Of a DNA stretch of 64,000 nucleotides, positions 7,718-16,534 are shown piece by piece. The notes under the pieces were generated by a model. It saw only the letters and a list, made by a program, of their open reading frames with translations. It did not search any database and was not told the DNA's origin. The stretch lies in contig OZ244928.1 of assembly GCA_965221985.1 (NCBI GenBank), forward strand, positions 620,001 to 684,000, given 5' to 3'. Source of the DNA: J054 sp965221985. Lineage in GTDB: Bacteria; Pseudomonadota; Gammaproteobacteria; Steroidobacterales; GCA-2729495. Position 1 is the stretch's first letter. Every line of letters begins with the position of its first letter. The position numbers were made by a program, and so were the translations under genes.

Positions 7718-8274
7718 TGCACGAAGAAAAGAATCCGTGGCAGACCCTCGCGATACGCGAGGTCTACGACAACGATTGGATCACGCTGACGGCGGAAGAC
7801 GTGATCCGGCCCTCGGGCAAGCCTGGGATTTATGGCAAAGTAAGTTTCAAGAACCTCGCCTGCGGCATTATTCCCATCGCACCCAACGGTGATACCTGGT
7901 TGGTCGGGCAATATCGCTACACCCTGAACTTGTATTCCTGGGAAATCCCCATGGGTGGCGTTCCCCATGGCGAAGCAGCGGTGGCCGGAGCGCAGCGCGA
8001 ACTCAAGGAAGAAACTGGTTTGACGGCCCAGCGCTGGGAAAAAATCTTGGATTGCCACATCAGCAACTCCATCACCGACGAGGCCGGTTGCGTATTCGTG
8101 GCCGAGGATCTTACCGAAGGAGAAACTGATTTTGATGACAGCGAAGATTTGCAAATTCGCCGCCTACCCTTTCATCAAGCTTTGGCCATGGCCATGAGCG
8201 GTGAGATTAGCGACTTGTTGAGCATGACGGGCTTACTAAAATTGGCGAGTCTGCGGCCTGAATTGCGCAACTAA
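7717..8274 (+). CDS. Nudix hydrolase, ADP-ribose pyrophosphatase-like
   Basis: A 185-residue Nudix enzyme that probably hydrolyses a nucleoside diphosphate sugar such as ADP-ribose. A perfect Nudix box (G-x5-E-x7-REL-xEE-xGL) is at residues 80-102. The N-terminal beta domain with VGQYRYTLNLYSWEIPMGG resembles the NudF/ADP-ribose pyrophosphatase group. The ATG at 7717 overlaps the MATE stop and has AGGAG 9 nt upstream, so the in-frame upstream extension is rejected. Substrate cannot be fixed from sequence. Confidence 0.9.
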   Translation: MHEEKNPWQTLAIREVYDNDWITLTAEDVIRPSGKPGIYGKVSFKNLACGIIPIAPNGDTWLVGQYRYTLNLYSWEIPMGGVPHGEAAVAGAQRELKEETGLTAQRWEKILDCHISNSITDEAGCVFVAEDLTEGETDFDDSEDLQIRRLPFHQALAMAMSGEISDLLSMTGLLKLASLRPELRN

Positions 8275-8300
8275 AGCGTACGCATGGCAGCGCTTGCCAG

Positions 8301-8306
8301 TATAAT
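8301..8306 (+). promoter_or_regulatory. Predicted -10 (TATAAT) of idh; short or absent leader
   Basis: A perfect TATAAT lies only 9 nt before the idh ATG at 8316, placing transcription start at about 8312-8316. No good -35 and no Shine-Dalgarno is visible. Together this suggests a leaderless or nearly leaderless mRNA. Confidence 0.5.
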
Positions 8307-8315
8307 CCGCCACCC

Positions 8316-9335
8316 ATGAGTACTAACGCCGTATTAATCCCTGGCGATGGGATTGGACCCGAGATCACCGCTGCCACCTTGCGCGTGTTGGACGCCGCCG
8401 GTGCGCAAATCGACTGGGTAGAACGTCACGCGGGCGTCGCTGCCATGGAAGCAGGTGATGAAGTGCTGCCCGAAAGCACGCTGAGTGCTTTTCGTGAGCA
8501 CAAGGTCGCGCTCAAAGGGCCCTGCACCACACCCGTTGGCCAAGGATTCCAATCTGTCAACGTTCAGCTACGCAAGACCTTTGATCTTTACGCCGCTGTA
8601 CGTCCGGTGCGCAATCTTCCCGGTATCGACACACGCTTCGACAACGTAGACATTGTGGTTATTCGTGAAAACACCGAAAGCTTGTACAGCGGGGTAGAAA
8701 ACGAAATCACGCCCGGTGTAGTCATGAGCATGAAAGTCGCCACGGAAAAGGGCTGCACCAGAATTGCGCGCTGGGCCTTCAACTATGCGCGGCAACGCGA
8801 ACGCAAAAAGGTAAGCGTATTCCATAAAGCGAACATCATGAAACTGACCGATGGCATGTTTATTCGGCGCGCCAAAGAAGTGCATGACGCGGACTTTAAG
8901 GATATTGAATTCGACACCGTCATTATCGATGCGGCCTGCATGCGCATGGTGCAAAACCCCGGGCAATTCGACATGCTGCTATTGGAAAATCTCTACGGCG
9001 ATGTTGTTTCGGACCTCTGCGCCGGCCTAGTGGGTGGCCTGGGAGTGGTACCTGGCGCTAACTTCGGGGACGACGGCGCAATCTTCGAGGCCGTACACGG
9101 GTCGGCACCGGATATTGCGGGCAAGAACGTGGCGAATCCCTTGGCGTTGATGATGTCCGCCGTCATGATGCTGAATTACCTGGCGGATACCCGGGGTGAT
9201 GACATGCAACGCCAAGCGGCGCAGCGAATCAAGTCGGCTTATGACCAGGCCTTGCGGGATAATCAAAAAACCCGCGATCTAGGTGGGTCTTTGGATACGG
9301 ATAGTTTCGCGGATGCGGTGATTGAACGGCTTTAG
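8316..9335 (+). CDS. Isocitrate dehydrogenase, NAD-type
   Basis: A 339-residue beta-decarboxylating dehydrogenase that most likely converts isocitrate to 2-oxoglutarate in the TCA cycle. The N-terminal IPGDGIGPEIT and the substrate loop SVNVQLRKTFDLYAAVRP (Ser and Asn plus LRK) fit isocitrate dehydrogenases of the short NAD class rather than isopropylmalate dehydrogenase. The cofactor site reads HGSAPDIAGKN, with Asp-Ile where E. coli NADP-dependent Icd has Lys-Tyr, predicting NAD use. A homoisocitrate or tartrate dehydrogenase is less likely. It overlaps the convergent dipeptidase by 4 bp. Confidence 0.88.
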   Translation: MSTNAVLIPGDGIGPEITAATLRVLDAAGAQIDWVERHAGVAAMEAGDEVLPESTLSAFREHKVALKGPCTTPVGQGFQSVNVQLRKTFDLYAAVRPVRNLPGIDTRFDNVDIVVIRENTESLYSGVENEITPGVVMSMKVATEKGCTRIARWAFNYARQRERKKVSVFHKANIMKLTDGMFIRRAKEVHDADFKDIEFDTVIIDAACMRMVQNPGQFDMLLLENLYGDVVSDLCAGLVGGLGVVPGANFGDDGAIFEAVHGSAPDIAGKNVANPLALMMSAVMMLNYLADTRGDDMQRQAAQRIKSAYDQALRDNQKTRDLGGSLDTDSFADAVIERL

Positions 9336-10507
9336 ATTTCCTTGGGTAAAACATTCTCCAAAATTCGCAGATAGTTCGCCCCCATAATCTTGGTAACGTC
9401 TTTGCGGCTGTAACCATGGGCCAAGAGCGCGTGCGTAATGAGCGGCATGCCGGCCACGTCAACGATGACTCGCGAGGTACCGTCGAAATCGGAACCTAAG
9501 GCGATATGATCAGTCCCAACCAGCCCGGCGATGTAGTCAACGGTTCTCAGGAAATCTGCAATCTCTTCGCCGCACAGCACGCCGGGCCAAAAACCGACGC
9601 CTACCACGCCGCCGTTCTCAGCAATCCTACGAATATGCTCATCGGACAAATTCCGATCCCTTGCACAGGCGCCCTTAGCGCCGCCATGCGAGACCACCAT
9701 GGGTGCTCTCGATAGCGAAAGCACGTCGTCTATCAGCGGTTCCGATGCGTGGGCGAGATCAATCACCACACCCCGTTGGCTCGCCTGCGCAAGGATTTGC
9801 CGGCCCAAGGGCCTAATGCCATAGCGATTCCAACCACCTGAACCGCCACCGACCTCGTTGTCAAAATGATGCGTCAAGCTGATCATTCGGACGCCAGCTT
9901 CTATTAGCGGCACGAAGTTTTCGATCTTGCCGTCCAAAATATGCATGCCTTCCACAACAGCAACGATGGCTAGTACTGGCCGGCCCTCGCTCTTCATGGC
10001 TCGAAGACGCTCTATATCGGCTTGCGAGGTGAGAACAAACGAATAACCCGGGTTGCGCTTAACAATGACTTGCATAGCGTCCAACAAGTACATGCCACGT
10101 TCGAAATTCGAGAACCAGGTTCGCATGGGCCGCCCCATGACCACGGAGCTCGGTACCAAATTGTTAAAACCGCGTATGGCACCGCGATCGAAAACCTTCA
10201 GCAGCAGAGGCACTTCAGTGGCCAAAGCGAAAGTCAGCACAGACACACCGCCTGCTTCAATGCGATCGCCGCTAATATGTGCATGCTGATGACTGGCGGT
10301 GGGATCAACGCCAAAGTTAAGCGTGTCGGCATGCAAATCTGCCACGACCAAATCATTGTGAACGGCCAGACTTGCGGCGTCATACTCGTAAGGTGACGGA
10401 TTGATAGTGTTCAGGAATAGCTGGTAAGCATAGCGGCCGACGATACCGATGCTAAGGAATGCAAGTAGGCAAATGAAAATTGCTGTCAGTACAATCTTTT
10501 TCAGCAT
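9332..10507 (-). CDS. Membrane dipeptidase (peptidase M19)
   Basis: A 391-residue zinc dipeptidase of the renal dipeptidase family that probably cleaves dipeptides in the periplasm. Residues 5-27 are a hydrophobic anchor or uncleaved signal. VVADLHADTL contains the HxD zinc ligands. Later family motifs include the bridging Glu in VVEGMH, HHFDNEVGG, the His in VIDLAHAS and MVVSHGGAKG, and GSDFDGT with the conserved Asp. Its 3' end overlaps idh by 4 bp in convergent orientation. It faces the Crp gene across a 216-nt spacer that contains an inverted repeat. Confidence 0.92.
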   Translation of the reverse strand: MLKKIVLTAIFICLLAFLSIGIVGRYAYQLFLNTINPSPYEYDAASLAVHNDLVVADLHADTLNFGVDPTASHQHAHISGDRIEAGGVSVLTFALATEVPLLLKVFDRGAIRGFNNLVPSSVVMGRPMRTWFSNFERGMYLLDAMQVIVKRNPGYSFVLTSQADIERLRAMKSEGRPVLAIVAVVEGMHILDGKIENFVPLIEAGVRMISLTHHFDNEVGGGSGGWNRYGIRPLGRQILAQASQRGVVIDLAHASEPLIDDVLSLSRAPMVVSHGGAKGACARDRNLSDEHIRRIAENGGVVGVGFWPGVLCGEEIADFLRTVDYIAGLVGTDHIALGSDFDGTSRVIVDVAGMPLITHALLAHGYSRKDVTKIMGANYLRILENVLPKEI

Positions 10508-10597
10508 ATGAATTATCGGGGACAGTGACTATTCATTTTGCACGCCATCCGACTACCTAGCGTCAATAAGCTGGAAGCGAAGATTCATTTTTCATCA

Positions 10598-10616
10598 ACA
10601 ACTTATAGAAAGTTGT
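10598..10616. repeat. Inverted repeat in the dipeptidase/Crp divergent spacer
   Basis: ACAACTT, 5 nt (ATAGA), AAGTTGT: perfect 7-bp arms in an A+T-rich spacer, about 90 nt from the dipeptidase start and 108 nt from the Crp start. The size fits a dimeric regulator site. It does not match the E. coli CRP consensus (TGTGA-N6-TCACA). A role as operator is inference. Confidence 0.4.
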
Positions 10617-10723
10617 AGAATCTTAGGAGACTCTGGCTAGAGTAGCAATCCAAGCGATTTAGTGTGAGTATATAAGTCATTTTCAAGAACCCTGGATAAT
10701 TAACTGAGATTGCCACGAAAGCG

Positions 10724-11428
10724 ATGGACGTTCATTCGCCTGCAACGGTATCACTTAGTAGTTGTTTTCTATTTCGTGATTTGCCAAAAGAGTCTTTGGC
10801 ACGAGTTGCAGCATTAGCGAAAACTCGAAAATTTTCCCAAAAGCAGACCATCTTTTCTGTGGGCGATGTCGGCGATGCACTTTACGGCATTATTGCCGGA
10901 AAAGTTCGTATCGTGACGAATGCCGAAGACGGCAGAGAAGTTTTTCTGAATATTCTTAATTCCGGTGCAGTTTTTGGTGAAGTAGCAATAATTGATGGCA
11001 AGCCCCGAACCGCCGGAGCCATTGCCATTGAAGACTGTGTGCTGTGGGCAATCGAACGAACCGAATTTTTGCGACTACTGTATGAGGACCCGGAGCTATC
11101 TGTTCATTTGCTTCAGGTATTTTGTGACCGTATTCGATGGACTAGCGGGCTAGTAGAAGACTCCGCGTTTTTGGATGTTCCCCACCGGCTTGGAAAAAGA
11201 CTACTTCAGCTCATATCAACCTATGGTGAGCAGGTTGAAGAGGGTTATAGGCTGCGCATATCACAAGGCGAACTTGCACAATTCTTGAGCGTGTCTCGCC
11301 AAGTTGTCAACCAACATCTCCAGGATTGGAGAAAGTCAGGCGTTGTTTCCCTAACGCGTGGGTCAGTTACGATCTTAGATATGGAAGGACTTAAATCTTC
11401 GCTGACTCCCGCGAAACCAAGCGAATGA
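10724..11428 (+). CDS. Crp/Fnr family transcriptional regulator
   Basis: A 234-residue regulator with an N-terminal cyclic-nucleotide-binding beta roll (about residues 14-125) and a C-terminal winged helix. The phosphate-binding cassette reads FGEVAIIDGKPRTA, with Glu86, Arg95 and Thr96 at the positions CRP uses to hold the cyclic phosphate, so ligand binding looks intact. The helix-turn-helix is around residues 180-200 (SQGELAQFLSVSRQVVNQHL). There is no FNR-type cysteine cluster. Its last codons overlap the cyclase start (ATGA), so the presumed sensor and source of the ligand are translationally coupled. cAMP, cGMP or another cyclic nucleotide is possible. Confidence 0.92.
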   Translation: MDVHSPATVSLSSCFLFRDLPKESLARVAALAKTRKFSQKQTIFSVGDVGDALYGIIAGKVRIVTNAEDGREVFLNILNSGAVFGEVAIIDGKPRTAGAIAIEDCVLWAIERTEFLRLLYEDPELSVHLLQVFCDRIRWTSGLVEDSAFLDVPHRLGKRLLQLISTYGEQVEEGYRLRISQGELAQFLSVSRQVVNQHLQDWRKSGVVSLTRGSVTILDMEGLKSSLTPAKPSE

Positions 11429-13911
11429 GCGGCTATCAACGCCGAATTGCCTCAGTAATTGCGGTTGATGTTGTCGAATTCAGTCGTCAGATGGAGTCCG
11501 ACGAGCAATCGACCTTAGACGCTTTAATGGTAAGGCGAAGTATCTTTTCTCGGCTTGTCCAAAAATATGGTGGTCGAGAATTTGGCAGCGTGGGTGACAG
11601 CATGATGGCGGAGTTGCCGAGCGCACTCGATGCTGTGCGTTGTTCAATTGAACTACAGCAGGAGTTCCAAGATGTAAATAACCCTGCGCTGCCTCAAAAC
11701 CGGATGCAGTTAAGAATTGGCATCAACCTCGGTGATGTCCAAGAAAAGCGAGGGGCGCTGTATGGAAACACGGTAAATATAGCGGCGCGACTCCAGGAAA
11801 TTGCGCCGGCAGGCGGCATCTTGATTTCCGCAGCAATTCGCGAACAAGTAAAAAAGAATGCCAATATCAATCTGGTGTATTCCGGAAATCGTTCGGTCAA
11901 AAATATTTCTGAACCCATCGCAACGTATATCGTAAGCGATGGATCAGCAGGATTTTTTGGCTGGCGGGCTCGATTTACCGCGCTCAATCTTCGTAAGATT
12001 TTTGTTCCTGCAGCCTACTTAGTCGCAATTCTCATTGCGTTTTCGGTTTATCACTTTGCATTTAGAGTTCGCGATGCCGGGACTCTCGGCAAACCTAATT
12101 CTGCAATCAATACGGTTGCCATACTGCCCTTTGATATTCATGACTCGGACGATGAGGAAATTGCTTTGTTTGCCAGGGGTTTGCGTGAGGAACTGCACTC
12201 GCAGCTGGGCAAAATCGCGGACATACGGGTGACATCCCGAAACTCAAGCGCTCAATTTTCTGGACCTGAAAAAGATATAAGAGCTGTCGCTCGCGAGCTG
12301 AATGTCTCATCAATATTGGATGGGACTATTCAGAGGTTCGAACAACAGATTCGGGTTCGTATTGAATTAATAGATGGTAAGAGTCAGCTGAATTTATGGA
12401 GTGATAGCTTTCCGCAAGAACTCGACGCGCAACGATTTTTTCTAAAGCAAGCGGAAATCGCGAATAACATCGCACGGGCGTTGAAGGCGAATTTAACCGC
12501 CGAAGATCGCGAACGGCTTGCAGTACTGCCGACAAACAACTTTGACGCGCTAAAAAGTTATTGGATTGCACGCGATAACATAGATAAGCGAACGGTTGAA
12601 GGTCTCGACGAAGCGGTAATGCATCTTCAAGACGCGCTCGCTTTGGATCCGAATTTTGTTGAAGCCAAGACTGCGTTGGCAGATACTTATTTATTGCAAG
12701 GCAGCTATACGGGAACCCCGAGAGCAAATTTGTATCGGACCGCAAAAGGTTTGATTGACGAGGTATTCGCGTCGGTTGGCGGGGTATCCGGAAAATCAGA
12801 ATCCGCTGATGCATATAGCTCACGTGGTTTTTTTCATCATGAAAGTGGCAATTATTCGGCTGCAACAGCGGATTTTCAGCGGGCTCTGGCGCTGAATCAA
12901 AGTAGTGTCGATGCGCATCGCCGCTACGGTATCTTGCTGCTTGAACTGGGCCAAGGCAAAGCGGCGCTAGAACAATTCGAATCTGCATACCGCCTTGATC
13001 CTTTGTCTTCGATTGCTGGCTTAAACCTATCTGATGCACTGGCGATGACAGGGCAGTTTAAAAACGCCTTAAACGTTGCAGAAAATACCATCAGCATTGC
13101 ACCGCGATCTTGGCACGGTTATTGGACTAAAGGGTTTTTACACTGGACAGTTTACGGCAAATTTGCGAAGGCTTTTAGACCAATTAACGAAAGCTTTGGA
13201 TTAACACGTGAACCGCTTTCTGAGAATGCGGCGCTTCTCGCAATGTTTTATTTAGACTTGGGTGATGTTGTTCGTGCCGATTGTTGGGCGCGACAGGCCT
13301 GGGCTAAAAATCCTGAAAGCTTCTATACAAACTACGCCATGCAGAATTTAAGCCTATTTCGCGGCGACGCATCCGCAGCGGAAATATATGCGGCAGAAAG
13401 TCTAAAATACTATCCGCTATGGTGGCGAGCATCGATTAACGATGATGCTGACGATCGTATTCGCGGCTTGCTAGAAGAAGAGAAACCCATTGTAGATCGA
13501 TCGAATTTCGGGATTGCGATTGATCTTGCACATCGGCTAAAAATATCTGGAGATAGCGCACGGGCCAACAAACTAATTGATGGTGTGGAATCTGTAATCG
13601 ACGCCATCCCGCGACTTGGATTTTACGGATACTGGGTTGACGACGCACGATTGTATGCACTCAAAAATCAACCAAAAGACGCAATAAAGGCTTTGGACGA
13701 GGCTTTAGATTCCGGCTGGCGATTTAGATGGTGGTATTTTTTCGACCACGATCCAGTTCTTGCATCACTCAGAAATATTCCCGAGTATCAAAGAATGCGC
13801 GAAGATATAACGACTCAAATAAATGGAGAACTCAAGGAGATCCGCTCTAGTGAGCAACGGCACCTATTTTGCACGCCGATTGACTTCGAAGCCATTATCG
13901 TAGAACCCTAG
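11425..13911 (+). CDS. Class III nucleotide cyclase with TM segment, TolB/FlgO-like domain and TPR repeats
   Basis: An 828-residue membrane protein. The cyclase homology domain (about 8-170) keeps both metal-binding aspartates (Asp15 in AVDVVEFS, Asp58 in SVGDSM) and the transition-state pair Asn118 and Arg122 (NIAAR). The two residues that normally select the purine are changed: the usual Lys is Gly54 and the usual Asp is Ala111 (ALYGNTVN). One membrane helix lies at about 191-214. A TolB/FlgO-like domain follows (VAILPFDIHD to LWSDSF, about 229-337), then TPR-like repeats to about 800. The catalytic domain is predicted to be cytoplasmic and the TPR part periplasmic. It is coupled to the upstream Crp gene. 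It may have altered base specificity or be a degenerate sensor. Confidence 0.88.
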   Translation: MSGYQRRIASVIAVDVVEFSRQMESDEQSTLDALMVRRSIFSRLVQKYGGREFGSVGDSMMAELPSALDAVRCSIELQQEFQDVNNPALPQNRMQLRIGINLGDVQEKRGALYGNTVNIAARLQEIAPAGGILISAAIREQVKKNANINLVYSGNRSVKNISEPIATYIVSDGSAGFFGWRARFTALNLRKIFVPAAYLVAILIAFSVYHFAFRVRDAGTLGKPNSAINTVAILPFDIHDSDDEEIALFARGLREELHSQLGKIADIRVTSRNSSAQFSGPEKDIRAVARELNVSSILDGTIQRFEQQIRVRIELIDGKSQLNLWSDSFPQELDAQRFFLKQAEIANNIARALKANLTAEDRERLAVLPTNNFDALKSYWIARDNIDKRTVEGLDEAVMHLQDALALDPNFVEAKTALADTYLLQGSYTGTPRANLYRTAKGLIDEVFASVGGVSGKSESADAYSSRGFFHHESGNYSAATADFQRALALNQSSVDAHRRYGILLLELGQGKAALEQFESAYRLDPLSSIAGLNLSDALAMTGQFKNALNVAENTISIAPRSWHGYWTKGFLHWTVYGKFAKAFRPINESFGLTREPLSENAALLAMFYLDLGDVVRADCWARQAWAKNPESFYTNYAMQNLSLFRGDASAAEIYAAESLKYYPLWWRASINDDADDRIRGLLEEEKPIVDRSNFGIAIDLAHRLKISGDSARANKLIDGVESVIDAIPRLGFYGYWVDDARLYALKNQPKDAIKALDEALDSGWRFRWWYFFDHDPVLASLRNIPEYQRMREDITTQINGELKEIRSSEQRHLFCTPIDFEAIIVEP

Positions 13912-13941
13912 TCATTTTAATCTGCCAGATCGTTGGAAAAT

Positions 13942-15507
13942 CTACCGGACCTTAATAACTTGACTAGAAACCTTTTTATCAACAACTAATTTGGCTACAT
14001 AAGCACCATTCGACACCGGCTCGCCATTGTAATCTCTACCATCCCAAACAACTGTGCGTACGTTGAGGCCGGGGTTTGGTTCATTCATAAGTTCACGAAT
14101 GGGTATGCCAAATCGATCGTATATCGTAAGCCATGCGTGCGCGGCTCTTTCATAAATATAAATTTCAAAGGTTTTATCGCTAGCCCGCCAACGAATGTTA
14201 CCAGGTAAATTTTTTGATGAATCGATTGATCTGACTCTATCGCGGCCACCAGTTCTTCTAACAATTTCATCGAAGCCGTTCGGGTCAAATTTGTATATCG
14301 TCTCGCCGGCTGCATAGCCCACGGTAATTGGATTACCGATAAAACGAAAACGATTAATCATCTTGCCGATCTGATTGGCACTATGCCAATTTTTACCGCC
14401 GTCAATGGTACCGCTAGAATAGCCTTCAAAATTCTCGCCGCCATAACCGCCGACCCAACCAATATTTTCATCAATAAAGCCAACACCCTCAATTTCGCGG
14501 TTATCTTGAGGGTCGTTCACAGCCAAGCGACTCCAGGTTTGGCCGCCGTCATCCGTTCGCAATACGGCAGCATGATCGGCGCTGTCCAAAGCCACAAAAC
14601 CAGTTTGCTCATTGACGAAGTGAATCTTCCATCCCCATTCTCCCGGCGCAAGATTTGGGGTTACACGATTTTCCCAACTTGCTCCACCATCGTTGGTAGC
14701 GAGGATAACCGGAACCATATCAGCTCGAGTTGCCCCTTCTGCAGATGCATTACCGCCAACGACAATGCCGTGCTGTTCGTCAGTAAACCGAATGTCGATC
14801 AAACACTTTGCGTGCTCACCCATAGGAATCGCTGACCACGTCACGCCGCCGTCAGTAGTTTTGAGCACAGCCGTAGGAAATGCTGGCATATTTGTGCCAG
14901 AAGCATAAATTACGTTTTCGTTGACAACAGAAATACCACAAATAAATCGAGGCGCATCTTCCGGAAGATTTTCTACCAGCTCCCAATTTTGGCCGCCATC
15001 AGTGGTCGTATAGAGTCTATGACTTGGATTAACGGTTCCAACCCAGCCCCTATTTTCGTTCGCGAAGGCAATACAGCGTAACCAGGTCGGTTCGCTGCCA
15101 TTTGGCGGTGCCTCAAATTGTATGTCCCAGTGATCGCCGCCATCAATTGTGTGGAGAATCTGGCCATCGCTATTGATGGCCCACCCTCGCTCTGGTGATA
15201 CAAACCAAATATCGTCGTATCGCTCCTCCACGATTGGCGCCTGTGTTTTATGCCAGAAAACCTTGTTTCCTTCCGGGCAACCCGCATCGAGCCAGGCTTT
15301 GAACAATTCGATTTTTGCGGCTTCCCAGGGATTGCCCGGCGGCATGTTGTGGGTGCTTACTCGTTGATATATATCCTGCGCATTCGCCTTCACATAATCG
15401 TAATCCCCCAAGTCCTTGCCCAGTTGCTTCATGCAACCGATATCGCCTGGCGTAAACAAGCTTTCAATGTGATCTTTCCAAGTTGGAGTTCCAGCACCGT
15501 CGGGCAT
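13942..15507 (-). CDS. Ycf48-like beta-propeller protein with an N-terminal MPP-motif domain and FlgD-like C-terminus
   Basis: A 521-residue protein in three parts. Residues 1 to about 85 resemble a small helical accessory domain ending in MPPGNPWEAAKIELFKAWLD, with conserved Met-Pro, Trp and Cys. Residues about 90-430 hold at least six blade repeats with DGGxxW (TIDGGDHW, TTDGGQNW, TTDGGVTW, TNDGGASW, TDDGGQTW, TIDGGKNW), as in Ycf48/BNR seven-bladed propellers. The last 70 residues (VVWDGRDYNGEPVSNGAYVAK) match a FlgD-type Ig fold. The ATG has AGGAG 8 nt upstream and an in-frame stop lies just above, so there is no signal peptide. Function unknown. Confidence 0.75.
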   Translation of the reverse strand: MPDGAGTPTWKDHIESLFTPGDIGCMKQLGKDLGDYDYVKANAQDIYQRVSTHNMPPGNPWEAAKIELFKAWLDAGCPEGNKVFWHKTQAPIVEERYDDIWFVSPERGWAINSDGQILHTIDGGDHWDIQFEAPPNGSEPTWLRCIAFANENRGWVGTVNPSHRLYTTTDGGQNWELVENLPEDAPRFICGISVVNENVIYASGTNMPAFPTAVLKTTDGGVTWSAIPMGEHAKCLIDIRFTDEQHGIVVGGNASAEGATRADMVPVILATNDGGASWENRVTPNLAPGEWGWKIHFVNEQTGFVALDSADHAAVLRTDDGGQTWSRLAVNDPQDNREIEGVGFIDENIGWVGGYGGENFEGYSSGTIDGGKNWHSANQIGKMINRFRFIGNPITVGYAAGETIYKFDPNGFDEIVRRTGGRDRVRSIDSSKNLPGNIRWRASDKTFEIYIYERAAHAWLTIYDRFGIPIRELMNEPNPGLNVRTVVWDGRDYNGEPVSNGAYVAKLVVDKKVSSQVIKVR

Positions 15508-15586
15508 AGTATTCTCCTCGTGTATTTGTTGAGTTTTTTGTTAAGGCTTAACTATAGATATCGTAGATTTAAGTTAAGTTTATTGG

Positions 15587-16450
15587 TCAATTTGATTGCA
15601 TGGTATTTGCAATCCAGTCCTCATAATTCGCCAAACGCGTGTATACACCGTACTTGTATGGCGCACCGCACTCTTGCCCACCCCAACTAATCAAACCAAC
15701 TAGTGTGCCATTGACAACGGCAGGGCCTCCGCTGTCGGCCTTGCAGGCATCTTTGATGCCTTCGTCGTAGCCCGCACAAAACATATTGTCAGTCACTTTG
15801 CCGTTGTAACTCACTGGTTGATTACATTTTTCCCTGTCTACCATCGGTACCTTAACGCCTAGCAATTTGGACGAGAATTCTCCGTTTTCCTTTAGGCCCC
15901 AGCCCGTGACATGAACTTCTACACCAGTATCTAAAAAGCTCGATTCCTCAGCGGAGGTTACTAGGTCAATCGATTCCCCCAACGGTGTTTCCGCCAAACG
16001 AATAAGGGCTATATCGTTATCAGCTGTACTGTCGTTGTAGTCGGGATGTAGAAAAAAAGATTCGATTCCAACCCGCAGACCATCGTCGCCATCAAGACTC
16101 GCGGTGCCACTAAGAACATCGATTGCGCCATTTTCAACGACGAATCGCTCACCACCATCTTCTGGATCTTCAAAAAAGCAATGTGCCGCCGTCAATGCCC
16201 ATTCATCAGCGATTAACGCGCCACCGCAAAACTGCGCCGATTCATTGTCTTCTACATCCGCATATAGCAAGCCAACTTGCCATCGGTGGTCATTCCAATC
16301 TACCGGCGTGCCTTCTAAGATCAGTGGTTTTATCTGTGGCCCGACGTCAATAACGTCAGGCCCTCTGCCGTTATTCATGTTGTTCAAAACTACGCCAGCG
16401 GTGCCCACCGCCAATATTCCCCCAGCAACGATCGTGGTTCTTCTTCCCAT
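15587..16450 (-). CDS. Trypsin-like serine protease (S1 family)
   Basis: A 287-residue chymotrypsin-fold protease. The catalytic triad is complete: His90 (LTAAHC), Asp146 (DNDIALI) and Ser240 (ADSGGP). Asp234, six residues before the Ser, predicts cleavage after Lys or Arg. The usual GDSGGP is ADSGGP, so the oxyanion glycine position carries Ala, which is unusual. Residues about 7-22 form an N-terminal membrane segment or signal. Disulphide cysteines around the His and Ser are present. It probably acts outside the cytoplasm. The 281-nt spacer to the divergent TPR gene contains a perfect 20-bp palindrome. Confidence 0.92.
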   Translation of the reverse strand: MGRRTTIVAGGILAVGTAGVVLNNMNNGRGPDVIDVGPQIKPLILEGTPVDWNDHRWQVGLLYADVEDNESAQFCGGALIADEWALTAAHCFFEDPEDGGERFVVENGAIDVLSGTASLDGDDGLRVGIESFFLHPDYNDSTADNDIALIRLAETPLGESIDLVTSAEESSFLDTGVEVHVTGWGLKENGEFSSKLLGVKVPMVDREKCNQPVSYNGKVTDNMFCAGYDEGIKDACKADSGGPAVVNGTLVGLISWGGQECGAPYKYGVYTRLANYEDWIANTMQSN

Positions 16451-16534
16451 AGCGAATTCTTCCTGGTGTTACAAAGTGCATACGACACGACTTCCATACC
16501 TTCGCAAAGATACTAAACCTTTAATTGAAAAACT

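Noticed and set aside
14085..14315. Type IX secretion sorting signal at the end of the propeller protein
   Set aside because: The C-terminal fold is FlgD-like, but there is no signal peptide, no T9SS gene nearby, and the organism does not look like a Bacteroidota member.
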